A DNA stretch of 64,000 bases from Frankia sp. QA3 (GTDB lineage Bacteria > Actinomycetota > Actinomycetes > Frankiales > Frankiaceae), in NCBI RefSeq assembly GCF_000262465.1, contig NZ_CM001489.1, forward strand, positions 3,017,565 through 3,081,564, written 5' to 3'. The position numbers were made by a program, and so were the translations under genes. This document shows positions 12,364 to 22,154 of the stretch, in pieces (within the stretch, counting starts at the first letter, position 1; each line of letters opens with the position of its first letter). The notes beneath the pieces were generated by a model, which saw only the letters and a program-made list of their open reading frames with translations, was not told the origin of the DNA and did no database searches.

Positions 12364-12581
12364 TAATCAGCATCTGTGGAGTTTAAAAGCAGAATTTTTG
12401 CAGGTGCGGATAGAAAGTTGCACGTATGCCGAATGCTCGGATAGGGACCTCACCGATCACGGCGGTCCGTGGTCGACGGTGGCCTGCTCAGCGGACGCGG
12501 GCGAGGTAGCCGTGGGTCTACCGGTGCGGTGACGAGGGTTGTCAGGGCCGCCGGCCCGCGGGTGGATGGTTGGATGAGGGC

Positions 12582-13000
12582 ATGGAGCGCGAGGGCGTCT
12601 TCGCAGCGGCCGCGGACCAGCGCCGCGCCGTGGCGGATCTGCTCGACGCACTGGACGACGACCAGCTGACCGCGCCGATGGCGCCGCTGACCGACGTCGA
12701 CCGACGTCGACCGACGTCGTGGCGCATGACGGCGACATGCGCATCCCGCTCGGCCTGCTGTTCGCCCCGAACCTGCGCGGATCATGCTGGCGCTCGACTT
12801 CCTGACAGGCCCGCGGCCGTTCGGCTTCGTCCCCGCGGCCAACTCGCGGCGGGTGACGCGGGCTCCGATCCGGCCGGTTGAGCCCGGCGAGCCGGGGGCG
12901 GGGCGAGCCGACGGGCGAGCCACGGTCACCGGGATCATCCGAGGACTGCCGGTTAGTCCGCTCGCTGGCTACGCTGCTGGCTTGACGTCCTCCCCCGCCT
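12582..13000 (+). pseudogene. Broken TIGR03083-family (maleylpyruvate isomerase-like) gene
   Basis: The start MEREGVFAAAADQRRAVADL resembles the N-terminal helix of actinobacterial TIGR03083/MDMPI-type DinB-fold proteins. The frame is then lost at a 10-bp triplication (12691-12720). A second frame carries VVAHDGDMRIPLGL, and a third carries ALDFLTGPRPFGFVPAANSRR, which match later parts of the same family in order. Length and shuffled frames show a decayed gene. It lies directly upstream of the TnpB element end, so insertion-associated decay is plausible. Confidence 0.55.
12691..12720 (+). repeat. 10-bp tandem triplication
   Basis: CCGACGTCGA occurs three times in a row, with the last two bases differing. 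The 20 added bases shift the frame of the TIGR03083-like gene and probably contributed to its inactivation. Confidence 0.8.
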
Positions 13001-13050
13001 GAAGGCGAGGGATTCCAACTCCTACCCACTCACCAAGAGGCTCCTACACT
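12992..13050 (-). ncRNA. IS605-type right-end hairpin, candidate omega/reRNA region
   Basis: A stem CGCC-TGAA-GGCG (12996-13007) with outer C/G pairs, followed by two copies of CTCACCAAGAGG (13029-13040 and 13051-13062), sits just after and across the tnpB stop. In IS605-family elements this end is transcribed with the 3' part of tnpB as the guide RNA of the TnpB nuclease. Position and hairpin fit that role, but transcription here is inference. Confidence 0.4.
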
Positions 13051-13051
13051 C

Positions 13052-14248
13052 TCACCAAGAGGGAGGTGCGAAATGTTGAGGTTCGCGGTTCACGGGCTGC
13101 CCCAACGGGCCGCCTCCCCGCGCAGTCACGGCCCGTCCGGCCGTGATGTCGATTGCCGCATTCACGTCGGCGTTGCTCTCGAAGCCGCAGGCGACGCACC
13201 TGAATCGCGCTTGGCTCCTGCGCGATTCGACGGCCACATGCCCGCAGGCCGGGTAACGCTGAGACGTATAGGCGGCCGGGATCTTCTCAACCCGGCCGGG
13301 GGCTTTCTGTTCCGGCCGGGCGACCAGCAGCCCCCAGCCGGCCGCGAGGATCGACCGGTTCAGGCTGGCCTTCTGCGCCACGTTCCGCCCGGGTTCGGCG
13401 ACGGTGCCCCGCGCCGATCGGATCATGTTCGGGAGCCGCAGGTCCTCGACGCGGACAAGGTCGTACCGGCGGGCGAGCTCCGTGGAGGTTCGCTCCGCCC
13501 AGTCCTTGCGCCGGTCGGCTTCGCGGGCTTTCAACCGGGCGATCCGGCCGCGGAGCCGTGCCCGCCGGTTCGACCTGCGTCCCGCTCGGGCGAGCCGGCG
13601 TTGCGGCCGACGCAGCCGTTCGACTTCGGCGGGCCGCAGCCCCGGGCAGGACAGCGGCTCCCCGATGCTGAAGGCTGCGGAGACGGCCACACCCCGGTCC
13701 ACGCCGACCACCTCGCACGTACCCGACGGGTCGATCGACTCAGGTATGGCGGCGAAGGCGACGTGCCAGCGGCCGGCACGGTCCCGGGTGATCCGGAAAG
13801 ACTTCGCATCGGGTACGGCGCGGCTGCGGCGGAACCGCACCCAGCCGACCTTGGGAACCTTCACTTCCGACCAGCGGCGGTGCACCTGCCGCACGTCCCA
13901 CTGCCGGCCCCGAGCGCCGACAATCCGAAACCCCTCGGACCGGCCACGCTTCCTGAATCCCGGGCGGCGGTGCTTTCCCGCGAAGAAGTTCGCCATGGCT
14001 GCAGAGAAGTCCCGCAGGGCCTGTTGCTGAACGGTCCGCGAACCGGCGGCCAGCCACGGACTTCCCTTCCGGGCATCGGTGAGCTGGCGGGACGGCTCGT
14101 GGTATCCCAGCGCCGAGCCGCGCCATGGTCTGTACCACGACTGCTGTTTCACGGCCAGATTCCACACGAAACGCGCATGCCCGCAGTGCGTCTCCAGAGC
14201 CGCCGCCTGGCCGGCGGTCGGATAGAGCCGGAAACGAGACCTGACCAG
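13052..14248 (-). CDS. tnpB: TnpB family RNA-guided endonuclease (OrfB_IS605)
   Basis: About 398 aa. RuvC-type acidic residues are present in order: Asp in VVGVDRGVAV, Glu in VRVEDLRLPN and Asp in NADVNAAIDI. The zinc finger is altered: the first of the four expected cysteines is Tyr (SQRYPACGHV), while the second pair CVACGF is intact. The family N-terminus (RSRFRLYPTAGQAAALETHC) is encoded upstream of the first standard start, a GTG at 14167. Reading back, a stop lies just before a CTG at 14248 and no ATG, GTG or TTG occurs between, so either CTG is used or the start was lost. The protein is probably inactive or impaired. Confidence 0.8.
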   Translation of the reverse strand: MVRSRFRLYPTAGQAAALETHCGHARFVWNLAVKQQSWYRPWRGSALGYHEPSRQLTDARKGSPWLAAGSRTVQQQALRDFSAAMANFFAGKHRRPGFRKRGRSEGFRIVGARGRQWDVRQVHRRWSEVKVPKVGWVRFRRSRAVPDAKSFRITRDRAGRWHVAFAAIPESIDPSGTCEVVGVDRGVAVSAAFSIGEPLSCPGLRPAEVERLRRPQRRLARAGRRSNRRARLRGRIARLKAREADRRKDWAERTSTELARRYDLVRVEDLRLPNMIRSARGTVAEPGRNVAQKASLNRSILAAGWGLLVARPEQKAPGRVEKIPAAYTSQRYPACGHVAVESRRSQARFRCVACGFESNADVNAAIDITAGRAVTARGGGPLGQPVNREPQHFAPPSW

Positions 14249-14331
14249 ATTCTACGGATTGGATATCATCCGATGCCCACTATGACGGAGCGGCGTTTCC
14301 TCCCCGCAGTGGTCTCCACGCCGCAAGCCCG

Positions 14332-15087
14332 ATGACCGCCGAGATTCCCGATCCCCCGCAGGCGCCGGACCTCCGCGTCTCCGACGCGGAACGGGAGGAG
14401 GTCGCCCAGCTCCTGCGCCAGGCACTCGCCGAGGGCCGGCTGACCTTCGCGGAGTACGACGAGCGGGTCGGCGCCGCCTACGCCGCCAGGACCCGCGCGG
14501 ACTTCGCCCCTCTGACGATCGACCTGCCGAACCAGCCGAACCTGTTCGCCGCGGTGGCCGAGCCGTCGCCACCCCCCGCTACGACCGCGGCCGGCGGCGC
14601 CGCGGCCACCACGGTCGGACCCGACCGCGCCCTGGACCCGCCCCGACAGGGCCCGGCCGGGGTGGACTGGACGGTCGCCGTGATGAGCGGAAACGAGCGC
14701 AGCGGGCGGTGGCGTCCGAGCCGGCACACCCGCGCCGTCGCGGTGATGGGTGGCTGCGAGCTGGACCTGCGGGAGGTCGCCTTTCCCACGGATGCACTGC
14801 TGATCACGGCGGTCGCGGTGATGGGCGGCATCGAGATCATCGTCCCGGAGGGGGTGGACGTCGAGGTGACCGGGGTGTCGGTCATGGGCGGCCGCACGGT
14901 CAAGGTCGCCGACGCGCCGCGCGGGCCGGGGACGCCCGTCGTGCGCATCCGAGCGGTCGCGGTGATGGGCGGCGTGGAGGTACGCAGCAAGCCACCGCGA
15001 AAAACGACACCAACCAGGCGCAAGAGCCTCAACCCGGGTCACGGCGTCGGGCATCCCGGCCGTGACCGACCGGAAGAGCACGGATGA
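14332..15087 (+). CDS. DUF1707 (SHOCT-like) protein with C-terminal LiaF-like beta domain
   Basis: A 251-aa soluble protein. Residues 14-66 are a DUF1707 domain (LRVSDAEREEVAQLLRQALA, LTFAEYDERV). After an Ala/Pro linker, residues 105-220 carry repeated TRAVAVMGGCELDL, ITAVAVMGGIEIIV and IRAVAVMGGVEVRS strands typical of the cell-wall-active antibiotics response (LiaF/YvqF C-terminal) beta-helix. Such proteins are common in actinomycetes and are thought to sense or respond to envelope state; a precise role is not known. The stop overlaps the start of the PhzF-like gene by 4 bp. Confidence 0.87.
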   Translation: MTAEIPDPPQAPDLRVSDAEREEVAQLLRQALAEGRLTFAEYDERVGAAYAARTRADFAPLTIDLPNQPNLFAAVAEPSPPPATTAAGGAAATTVGPDRALDPPRQGPAGVDWTVAVMSGNERSGRWRPSRHTRAVAVMGGCELDLREVAFPTDALLITAVAVMGGIEIIVPEGVDVEVTGVSVMGGRTVKVADAPRGPGTPVVRIRAVAVMGGVEVRSKPPRKTTPTRRKSLNPGHGVGHPGRDRPEEHG

Positions 15088-15914
15088 GCCGCCCGTTCCG
15101 CCAGGTGGACGTGTTCACCACCATCCCGTATCAGGGCAATCCCGTGGCGGTGGTTCTCGACGGCGCGGGACTCGACGACGACGCCATGCGGGCGTTCGCC
15201 CGCTGGACGAACCTCTCGGAGACCACCTTCGTCCTGCCGCCGACCTCACCGGCGGCCGACTATCGGGTCCGCATCTTCACCCCGTCGTCCGAGCTGCCGT
15301 TCGCCGGGCATCCCACGCTCGGCACCTGCCACGCCTGGCTCGCCGAGCGGCCGGCGTCGGCTCGACCGGCGCGAATCGTCCAGGAATGCGGGGTGGGGCT
15401 CGTGCCCCTGCGGCAGACGCCGGACGGGCTCGCCTTCGCGGCGCCGCCGCTGCGTCGCTCCGGGCCGGTCGAGGGGCCGCTCGTCGCGCGGATCAGCGCC
15501 ATGCTCGGCATCACCCCCGACGACGTCGTCGCGGCGCAATGGGTGGACAACGGCCCGGGCTGGGTCGCGGTCCTGCTCGAGCACGCCGAGTCGGTCCTGG
15601 CGCTGCGACCGCGCGGCGTCGATCTGAATCTCGGTGTGGTCGGGCCGTGGCCGCCCGGCTCGGAGACGGCGTTCGAGGTACGGGCATTCATGCCGATGGG
15701 CGACGCCACGATCGAGGATCCGGTGACCGGCAGCCTGAACGCATCGCTCGCGCAGTGGCTGCTGCGCACCGGCCGCGCGAGCGCGCCCTACACGGCCAGC
15801 CAGGGCTCCGTGCTGCACCGGGCTGGACGGATCCACATCTCGACGGATGCCGACGGCACGGTCTGGGTGGCCGGCGGAACGGTCACCTGCCTGTCCGGCG
15901 CGGCCGAGCTGTAA
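15084..15914 (+). CDS. PhzF family isomerase/epimerase-like protein
   Basis: A 276-aa PhzF-fold protein made of two similar halves. It starts RPFRQVDVFTTIPYQGNPVA, has the conserved catalytic-type Glu in WTNLSETTFVLPP near residue 45 and the ELPFAGHPTLGTCHAW motif near 72, and ends with PVTGSLNASLAQWL and SQGSVLHRAGRIHI. In phenazine synthesis PhzF isomerises DHHA, but most family members are of unknown function, and there are no other phenazine core genes here. The 4-bp overlap with the DUF1707 gene indicates translational coupling. Confidence 0.88.
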   Translation: MSRPFRQVDVFTTIPYQGNPVAVVLDGAGLDDDAMRAFARWTNLSETTFVLPPTSPAADYRVRIFTPSSELPFAGHPTLGTCHAWLAERPASARPARIVQECGVGLVPLRQTPDGLAFAAPPLRRSGPVEGPLVARISAMLGITPDDVVAAQWVDNGPGWVAVLLEHAESVLALRPRGVDLNLGVVGPWPPGSETAFEVRAFMPMGDATIEDPVTGSLNASLAQWLLRTGRASAPYTASQGSVLHRAGRIHISTDADGTVWVAGGTVTCLSGAAEL

Positions 15915-15971
15915 CCGCCGAGCTGTAACCGCCGGTCCCGAACGCCGCGGCTCGGCGCGTCCCGCGCGCCT

Positions 15972-16385
15972 TCAGTTCTCGACCCAGCCGTACTTCTCCG
16001 CGATCCGGATGATTTCACTCCTGATCCTGATGATCTGCGTCCCGGTGAGGGTGGGCTCGACCCGCAGCAGCGTCTCGGTCACCTCCTGGGTGAGTTCACC
16101 GACCGGAAGGACATCACAAAGACCCTCGGAATCATCAGCATGCACGGGCACCCGCGCCGCGACGGACGGAGCCGGGGACCCGGAACTGACGATACGCGCC
16201 GAACTGGCTTTCAGGCCACGCTCACCCTCCTCCACCTCGAACTCCATGAAGGTTCCGGGAACGACGAGGTTCTTCTCGACGAGAAGATCGTTCGCGTGCA
16301 GAAAAATATCATCGCCACCGTCGCTGGGGGCAATGAAACCGTAACCCCGCACGTGATCGAACCGAAGGACCTTACCTGTACTCAC
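15972..16385 (-). CDS. Cold-shock domain protein with C-terminal extension
   Basis: A 137-aa protein. Residues 1-66 form a cold-shock domain with the RNP1-like GYGFIAP and RNP2-like DIFLH motifs, so nucleic-acid binding is expected. Residues 67-137 are an extra helical region ending IRIAEKYGWVEN that ordinary 67-aa CspA-type proteins lack. It starts with a GTG at 16385 and has a GAGGTGA ribosome-binding site. It probably acts as an RNA chaperone or regulator. It is transcribed alone, convergent with the PhzF-like gene. Confidence 0.88.
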   Translation of the reverse strand: MSTGKVLRFDHVRGYGFIAPSDGGDDIFLHANDLLVEKNLVVPGTFMEFEVEEGERGLKASSARIVSSGSPAPSVAARVPVHADDSEGLCDVLPVGELTQEVTETLLRVEPTLTGTQIIRIRSEIIRIAEKYGWVEN

Positions 16386-16936
16386 GACTCACCTCAACAG
16401 CACCAGAAAGACCATCATCTCGGCCATGACGCCCCCGTCCGCCCAACCGCCACGCAGCGGACCTGGGGACCCGGCCGCCAATCATACCCGCCCCCGCACC
16501 AGGCCCACCCCGACCCCGGCCCGACCCACCAGGCGGTGGAAAGCGCCACCTACGCAGGTGGCATATCATGGCGTTCTTCGCCGCTTCGGCGGCGTCCTTT
16601 TCGCAGCCACGACCACTTCTTCGAGAAACAACCACTGGGCCGAGAAGAATACGAACTGAAGTTCGACACGGCCGTCCGCCGCGGCTATGCTTGTCGCCAT
16701 CACCGCGCCGCAGCGCGGCGGCCATTCTCCGCCTGGGCAGCTGGTCGCCGCCGCACGTAAATCCCGACCCGGTCCGGCCCGGAGTCCGGCGGGCAGTTGT
16801 CGCGGTCGACGGCCAGCACCCAGATCCGTTACCGAGAGGCGGCCAGCGCATGTGTTTTCCCATCTCGCCCGTCCGAGCCATTTCTCGGTTGGCGTCCCTC
16901 GTAGTGCGGAACCGGCGCGGCGGTGCCGGAAAGGTC
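16386..16936. other. Intergenic region between the cold-shock gene and hypE
   Basis: About 550 bp separate the start of the cold-shock gene from the 3' end of the hydrogenase operon. It should hold the cold-shock promoter, and its 5' leader may be long. A strong hairpin with a UUCG loop lies at 16579-16594. The open frames crossing it are Arg-rich and not credible. Confidence 0.4.
16579..16601 (+). terminator. Candidate intrinsic terminator hairpin
   Basis: A perfect 6-bp stem CGCCGC / GCGGCG closes a TTCG tetraloop and is followed by TCCTTTT on the plus strand. UUCG-closed stems with a U tract are classic intrinsic terminators. No plus-strand gene ends close upstream, so it may end an unseen small transcript. 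Confidence 0.4.
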
Positions 16937-18095
<1,159 letters not shown>

Positions 18096-18103
<8 letters not shown>

Positions 18104-19241
18104 GGGCCACCTCCCGCACGGACTGGGCGTCGGCCGGGGCCGTCCTGGTCGGCTGGGCGAGCCGCCGGTAAAGGTAGTAGGCCGCGCACGCACCCTCGGC
18201 GGACACCATCGTGGCGCCAAGCGGTGTCCGCGGCGTGCACTGACGCCCGAAGGCGGCGCACTCATGCGGTTTGATCAGGCCCTGCAGCACCTCACCCGAG
18301 CGGCACACCGAGGACTCTGCCGTGTGGATGTCGCCGACGGCGAAGCGTGCCTCGGCATCAAACTCACGGTAGGCCTCCGCCAACCGCCAGCCGCTGTTCG
18401 GTATCACCCCGATGCCGCGCCAGGCGCGGTCGGTCACCGTGAAAACATCCCGCAGCATCGCGATGGCGGCCGGGTTTCCCGCCGCCGGCACCGCCCGCGG
18501 GTAGGCGTTGTCCAGCTCATGGTGGCCTGCCTCCAGTTGCAGCACGGTCCGCCGGATGCCCTCGAGGAGGTCGAGTGGCTCGAATCCGGTGACCACGATC
18601 GGCACCCGGTAGCGGCGGGCGAGGTCCGGGTACTGCCCGGTGCCCATCACGCTGCACACATGCCCGGCCGCGAGGAACCCCTGGACTCGGCAGCTGGGCG
18701 ATTCCATGATCGCGGCGATCGCGGGCGGGACCAGGACATGCGAGACGAGCAGCGAGAAGTTGCGCACCCCGCACCGCCGCGCCTGGTAGACGGTCATCGC
18801 GTTGGCCGGAGCCGTGGTCTCGAACCCGATACCGAAGAACACCACCTGCCGGTCCGGGTTCTGCCGGGCGATCGTCAACGCGTCCAGCGGCGAGTACACC
18901 ACCCGCACGTCGGCGCCGGTGCTCTTCACGCGGAACAGGTCCCGCCCACTGCCGGGAACCCGCAGCATGTCACCGAACGAGCAGAAGATGACCCCCGGTC
19001 GGGAGGCGATCTCGAGAGCACGGTCGATGATCTCCAGGGGGGTGACGCAGACGGGGCAGCCGGGACCGTGGATCATCTCGACGCCCTCGGGCAGCAACTG
19101 GTCGATCCCGTGCCGGATGAGCGAATGGGTCTGCCCGCCGCAGACCTCCATGATCGACCATGGCCTGGTCGTCACCGCATGAATCTGTTCCAACAGCCGA
19201 CCGGCCAGCTCGGGGTCGCTGAACTCCTCGAGATATTTCAC
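18096..19241 (-). CDS. hypD: Hydrogenase formation protein HypD
   Basis: A 381-aa scaffold protein that, with HypC, assembles the Fe(CN)2CO unit; it carries a [4Fe-4S] cluster. Visible family motifs are [15 protein letters not shown] near 35, [10 protein letters not shown] near 67, [12 protein letters not shown] near 136 and the C-terminal [13 protein letters not shown] with its conserved Cys. Length is usual. It overlaps hypC by 4 bp at the start and hypE by 8 bp at the end, so hypC-hypD-hypE are translationally coupled. Confidence 0.96.
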
Positions 19242-19531
19242 CGGTTCACCCCCTCAGTCTGGGTGTCGCGGGCCGACGGGGCCGGCCCACCGTCGAGTTC
19301 CTCGGCGAGCAGCCCCATCCGGGCGATCGTGGCCAGCGTCTCCAGCGCGGACTGTTCGTCGAGCCGCTGGATCGCGAACCCGACATGGACGATCACGTAT
19401 TCGCCGACCGTGGTGTCCGGCAGGTACTGCAGGCAGACGTCCTTTCGCACTCCCCCGAAATCCACCTCGGCCATGCGGGTGCCGTCCCGTTCCCCGATGG
19501 CGACGACCCGTCCCGGAACCGCAAGGCACAC
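19238..19531 (-). CDS. hypC: Hydrogenase assembly chaperone HypC
   Basis: A 97-aa HypC/HybG/HupF family chaperone. It starts with the invariant MCLAVPG, in which Cys2 binds the iron centre, and contains [16 protein letters not shown] and [17 protein letters not shown]. HypC carries the Fe(CN)2CO unit with HypD and delivers it to the large-subunit precursor. The stop overlaps the hypD start by 4 bp. The C-terminal 20 residues are a variable tail. Confidence 0.96.
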   Translation of the reverse strand: MCLAVPGRVVAIGERDGTRMAEVDFGGVRKDVCLQYLPDTTVGEYVIVHVGFAIQRLDEQSALETLATIARMGLLAEELDGGPAPSARDTQTEGVNR

Positions 19532-19595
19532 CGACGCTCACCCCCCCGCTCGCCGGCGCGGCGGGCAGCCCCGGCGCCGGATCGGATTGGACATA

Positions 19596-21998
19596 TCAGC
19601 CGCTCCCCTGCATCCGCGCACCGGCCGCGGCGACCACGAGCTGGCCCAACGCGATGCCGCCGTCGTTCGGCGGAACCCGCCGGTGCCGCAGGACCGTGAA
19701 GCCGTCGGTGCGCAACGCCCGCGCGGCAGCCGTCGCGAGCAGCACGTTCTGGAACACCCCACCGGTCAACGCCACGACGTCGAGTCCCCGCTCGGACCGG
19801 GCTCGCCGGGCCAGGTCGACGACCAGGGCCACCACCGCGCCATGCAGGCCGGCGCTCATCGCCTCGACGGCGAGCCCGCGCCGGGTGTCTCGCACGAGCC
19901 CGCGGATGACAGGGGCCGCGGTGGCGACCAGCGGACCGCCCGGCGCCGGTCGGTCCACCGCGAAGGCGTACCGGTTGCGCCAGGCGGCGAGGACGTCCGG
20001 GCCGCGGCGGGCGCGGGCCTCCAGTTCGATCGCCGCCTGGGCTTCGAAGTCCGCGCGGTGGCGGACGCCGAGCAGGGAGCTCACCGCGTCGAACAGCCGT
20101 CCCATGCTGGCGGTCGGGACGCAGGCCAGCCCGGTGGCGAGCTGATGGACCAGGGCGCGCCGCTCCGCCGGGGGGCAGGCCGCGACGGGTGGCAGGTCGG
20201 CGTCCCAGCCGACGCCGGCGGCCCACAGGTGGGCGAGAGCCATCCGGTACGGGCGGCGCACGGCGGCGTCCCCGCCGGGGAGCGGGACGTAGGCGAGGTG
20301 GGCGAAGCGCTCGAAGCCACGGTAGTCGGCGATCAGCGCCTCGCCGCCCCACACCGCCCCGTCGGTGCCGTAACCGGTGCCGTCGAAGGCGAACCCCACG
20401 ACGGGACGATCGCCGTCCAGGCCGTGCTCGGCCATCACCGCCGCCACGTGCGCGTGATGATGCTGCACCGTGCGCACGGGTCGCCCGGCTGCGTGACGCC
20501 GCGCCCACTGCCGGGAACGGTAGCCCGGGTGGGCGTCGGCGACGAACGTGGCGGGGCGGATGCCGGTGAGCTGCTCGAGGTGATGTTCGGCAGCGGTGAA
20601 CGTACGCAACGTGTCGGCGTCGTCCATGTCCCCGATGTGACCGCTGAGCCAGGCGGAGCGATCGGCGCCCAGCGCGCAGGTGTTCTTCAGGTCGGCTCCC
20701 ACCGCCAGGGTCGGCGCCACGGCGAACGGCAACGGCACCGGCAGGGGGGCGAAGCCCCGGGATCGGCGCACCGGCAGCAGGTCACCGTCGACGACCCGGA
20801 CGACCGAGTCGTCGCAGGGCACGTGGATCGGGCGGTCGTGACGCAGCCAGGCGTCGGCGAGAGGTTCGAGCCGGCGGTGGGCGTCGGCGTCGTCGGCGGC
20901 GATGGGTTCGCCACCGAGGTTCCCGGAGGTCATCACCAGCGGCCCTGGCGATCCACCGGCTGCCGCCACCGCGGCGAGCAGCAGGTGGTGCACCGGGGTG
21001 TAGGGCAGGAACAGGCCGAGGTCGGGACTGTTCGGCGCGACGGCGGCGGCGAGGGTGGGTCGGCCGTCGTCACGCCGGTCGACCAGGACGATCGGGCGGG
21101 CGGGCCCGGCCAGCAACGTCGCCTCCCGCCGGTCGAGGCAGGCGAGGCGCGAAGCGGCGGTGAGGTCGGCGACCATGACGGCGAACGGCTTGTCCCCGCG
21201 CCGCTTGCGACGCCGCAGCGTGGCCACGGCCGCCGGGTCCGTGGCGAGGCAGGCCAGGTGGTAGCCGCCGATGCCCTTCACGGCGAGGACACCCCCGCCG
21301 GCCAGCAGCCGGCCCGCCGTAGCCAGGGCGCCATCGCCGAGAACCGCCCGCCCCGTCGCCGGGACGAACTCCAGGCGGGGCCCGCAGTCCGGGCAGGCGA
21401 TCGGCTGCGCGTGGAAGCGGCGGTCCCGCGGGTCGCGGTACTCCCGCTCGCACGCGGCGCACAGGGGGAACCCGGCCATCGTCGTCGCCGGCCGGTCGTA
21501 CGGCAGACCGGTGATGATCGTGAACCGCGGTCCGCAGTTGGTGCAGGTGATGAACGGGTGGCGGTAGCGGCGGTCGGCCGGGTCGGCCAGTTCACGCAGG
21601 CAGTCCGGGCAGGTCGCGACGTCCGGGGACACCATCGTGCGCGGGGTGTTCCCCTCGCGGGAATGGGCGATCGTGAACGCCGAATCGCCGCGGGGCGCCA
21701 GGTCCGTCGCCGTGACCCGCTCGATCACGGCCAGCGGTGGGGCGTCGGCGGTCAGCCGCCGGCCGAACTCCTCCACCGCGCCGGGCGCGCCCTCGACCTC
21801 GACGATCACACCGTTGCTGTCGTTGCACACCCAGCCGGCAAGAGCCAGGTCGGTCGCGGCCGCGTGGACGAAAGGTCGGAAGCCGACGCCCTGAACAAGG
21901 CCGCGGACGGTGATGCGACATCGCCGCCGGCCGCCGGCCGGCCCTGGCGCGTGCCCGGCGGGCGTGGCCGGCGCGGGTCGGGTGGGGCTGCCCACCAT
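19596..21998 (-). CDS. hypF: Carbamoyltransferase HypF
   Basis: An 800-aa multidomain enzyme that transfers a carbamoyl group from carbamoyl phosphate to the HypE C-terminal Cys. Order: acylphosphatase-like domain near 28-115 (VRGLVQGVGFRPFVHAAA), two zinc fingers near 130-215 (CPDC-x18-CTNC and CAAC-x18-CPDC), a YrdC-like domain near 230-400, and a Kae1-like domain with HHHAH near 510 and the final LTGGVFQNVLL. The ATG at 21998 overlaps the stop of a 35-aa gene (ATGA), the best evidence for this start. It is separated from hypC by 64 bp. Confidence 0.95.
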   Translation of the reverse strand: MVGSPTRPAPATPAGHAPGPAGGRRRCRITVRGLVQGVGFRPFVHAAATDLALAGWVCNDSNGVIVEVEGAPGAVEEFGRRLTADAPPLAVIERVTATDLAPRGDSAFTIAHSREGNTPRTMVSPDVATCPDCLRELADPADRRYRHPFITCTNCGPRFTIITGLPYDRPATTMAGFPLCAACEREYRDPRDRRFHAQPIACPDCGPRLEFVPATGRAVLGDGALATAGRLLAGGGVLAVKGIGGYHLACLATDPAAVATLRRRKRRGDKPFAVMVADLTAASRLACLDRREATLLAGPARPIVLVDRRDDGRPTLAAAVAPNSPDLGLFLPYTPVHHLLLAAVAAAGGSPGPLVMTSGNLGGEPIAADDADAHRRLEPLADAWLRHDRPIHVPCDDSVVRVVDGDLLPVRRSRGFAPLPVPLPFAVAPTLAVGADLKNTCALGADRSAWLSGHIGDMDDADTLRTFTAAEHHLEQLTGIRPATFVADAHPGYRSRQWARRHAAGRPVRTVQHHHAHVAAVMAEHGLDGDRPVVGFAFDGTGYGTDGAVWGGEALIADYRGFERFAHLAYVPLPGGDAAVRRPYRMALAHLWAAGVGWDADLPPVAACPPAERRALVHQLATGLACVPTASMGRLFDAVSSLLGVRHRADFEAQAAIELEARARRGPDVLAAWRNRYAFAVDRPAPGGPLVATAAPVIRGLVRDTRRGLAVEAMSAGLHGAVVALVVDLARRARSERGLDVVALTGGVFQNVLLATAAARALRTDGFTVLRHRRVPPNDGGIALGQLVVAAAGARMQGSG

Positions 21999-22105
21999 CA
22001 CATCCGCTTGATGCGCAGGTACCGGACGATGGAGGGGTACTCCCGCCACATCATGCCGGCCATGCCGGCGCCGGCGGCGACCAGGAGCTTCTTACGACTG
22101 CTCAT
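21998..22105 (-). CDS. DUF6893-like 35-residue small protein
   Basis: A 35-codon frame, MSSRKKLLVAAGAGMAGMMW followed by a short tail ending YLRIKRM. It is preceded by a strong GAGGAGGG ribosome-binding site, and its TGA overlaps the hypF ATG. The layout (basic N-terminus, one short hydrophobic stretch, terminal YLRIxxM) is that of the actinobacterial DUF6893 small proteins. Function is unknown; the hydrophobic part could make it membrane-peripheral. It may also serve to couple hypF translation. It is easily missed because of its size. Confidence 0.75.
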   Translation of the reverse strand: MSSRKKLLVAAGAGMAGMMWREYPSIVRYLRIKRM

Positions 22106-22154
22106 CGGTTCCCTCCTCGGGACGACCCTCTGTTGCACGGTGCGGTCCGCCCGG

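Larger units (their letters stand above)
12985..14265 (-). mobile_element. IS200/IS605-type element carrying only tnpB
   Basis: The element holds a lone TnpB gene reading right to left, with no TnpA transposase, so it could move only with TnpA supplied in trans. The end downstream of tnpB contains a hairpin characteristic of IS605-family right ends. The left boundary is set only roughly, from the sequence just before the tnpB frame. Exact cleavage sites and the target motif could not be fixed without comparing copies. Confidence 0.6.

Noticed and set aside
16372..16881. 169-aa frame opposite the cold-shock leader
   Set aside because: Arg/Gly-rich without signals; it overlaps the start of the real cold-shock gene.
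20862..20885. tRNA T-loop-like GGTTCGAGCC
   Set aside because: It lies inside hypF coding sequence and no cloverleaf can be built around it.
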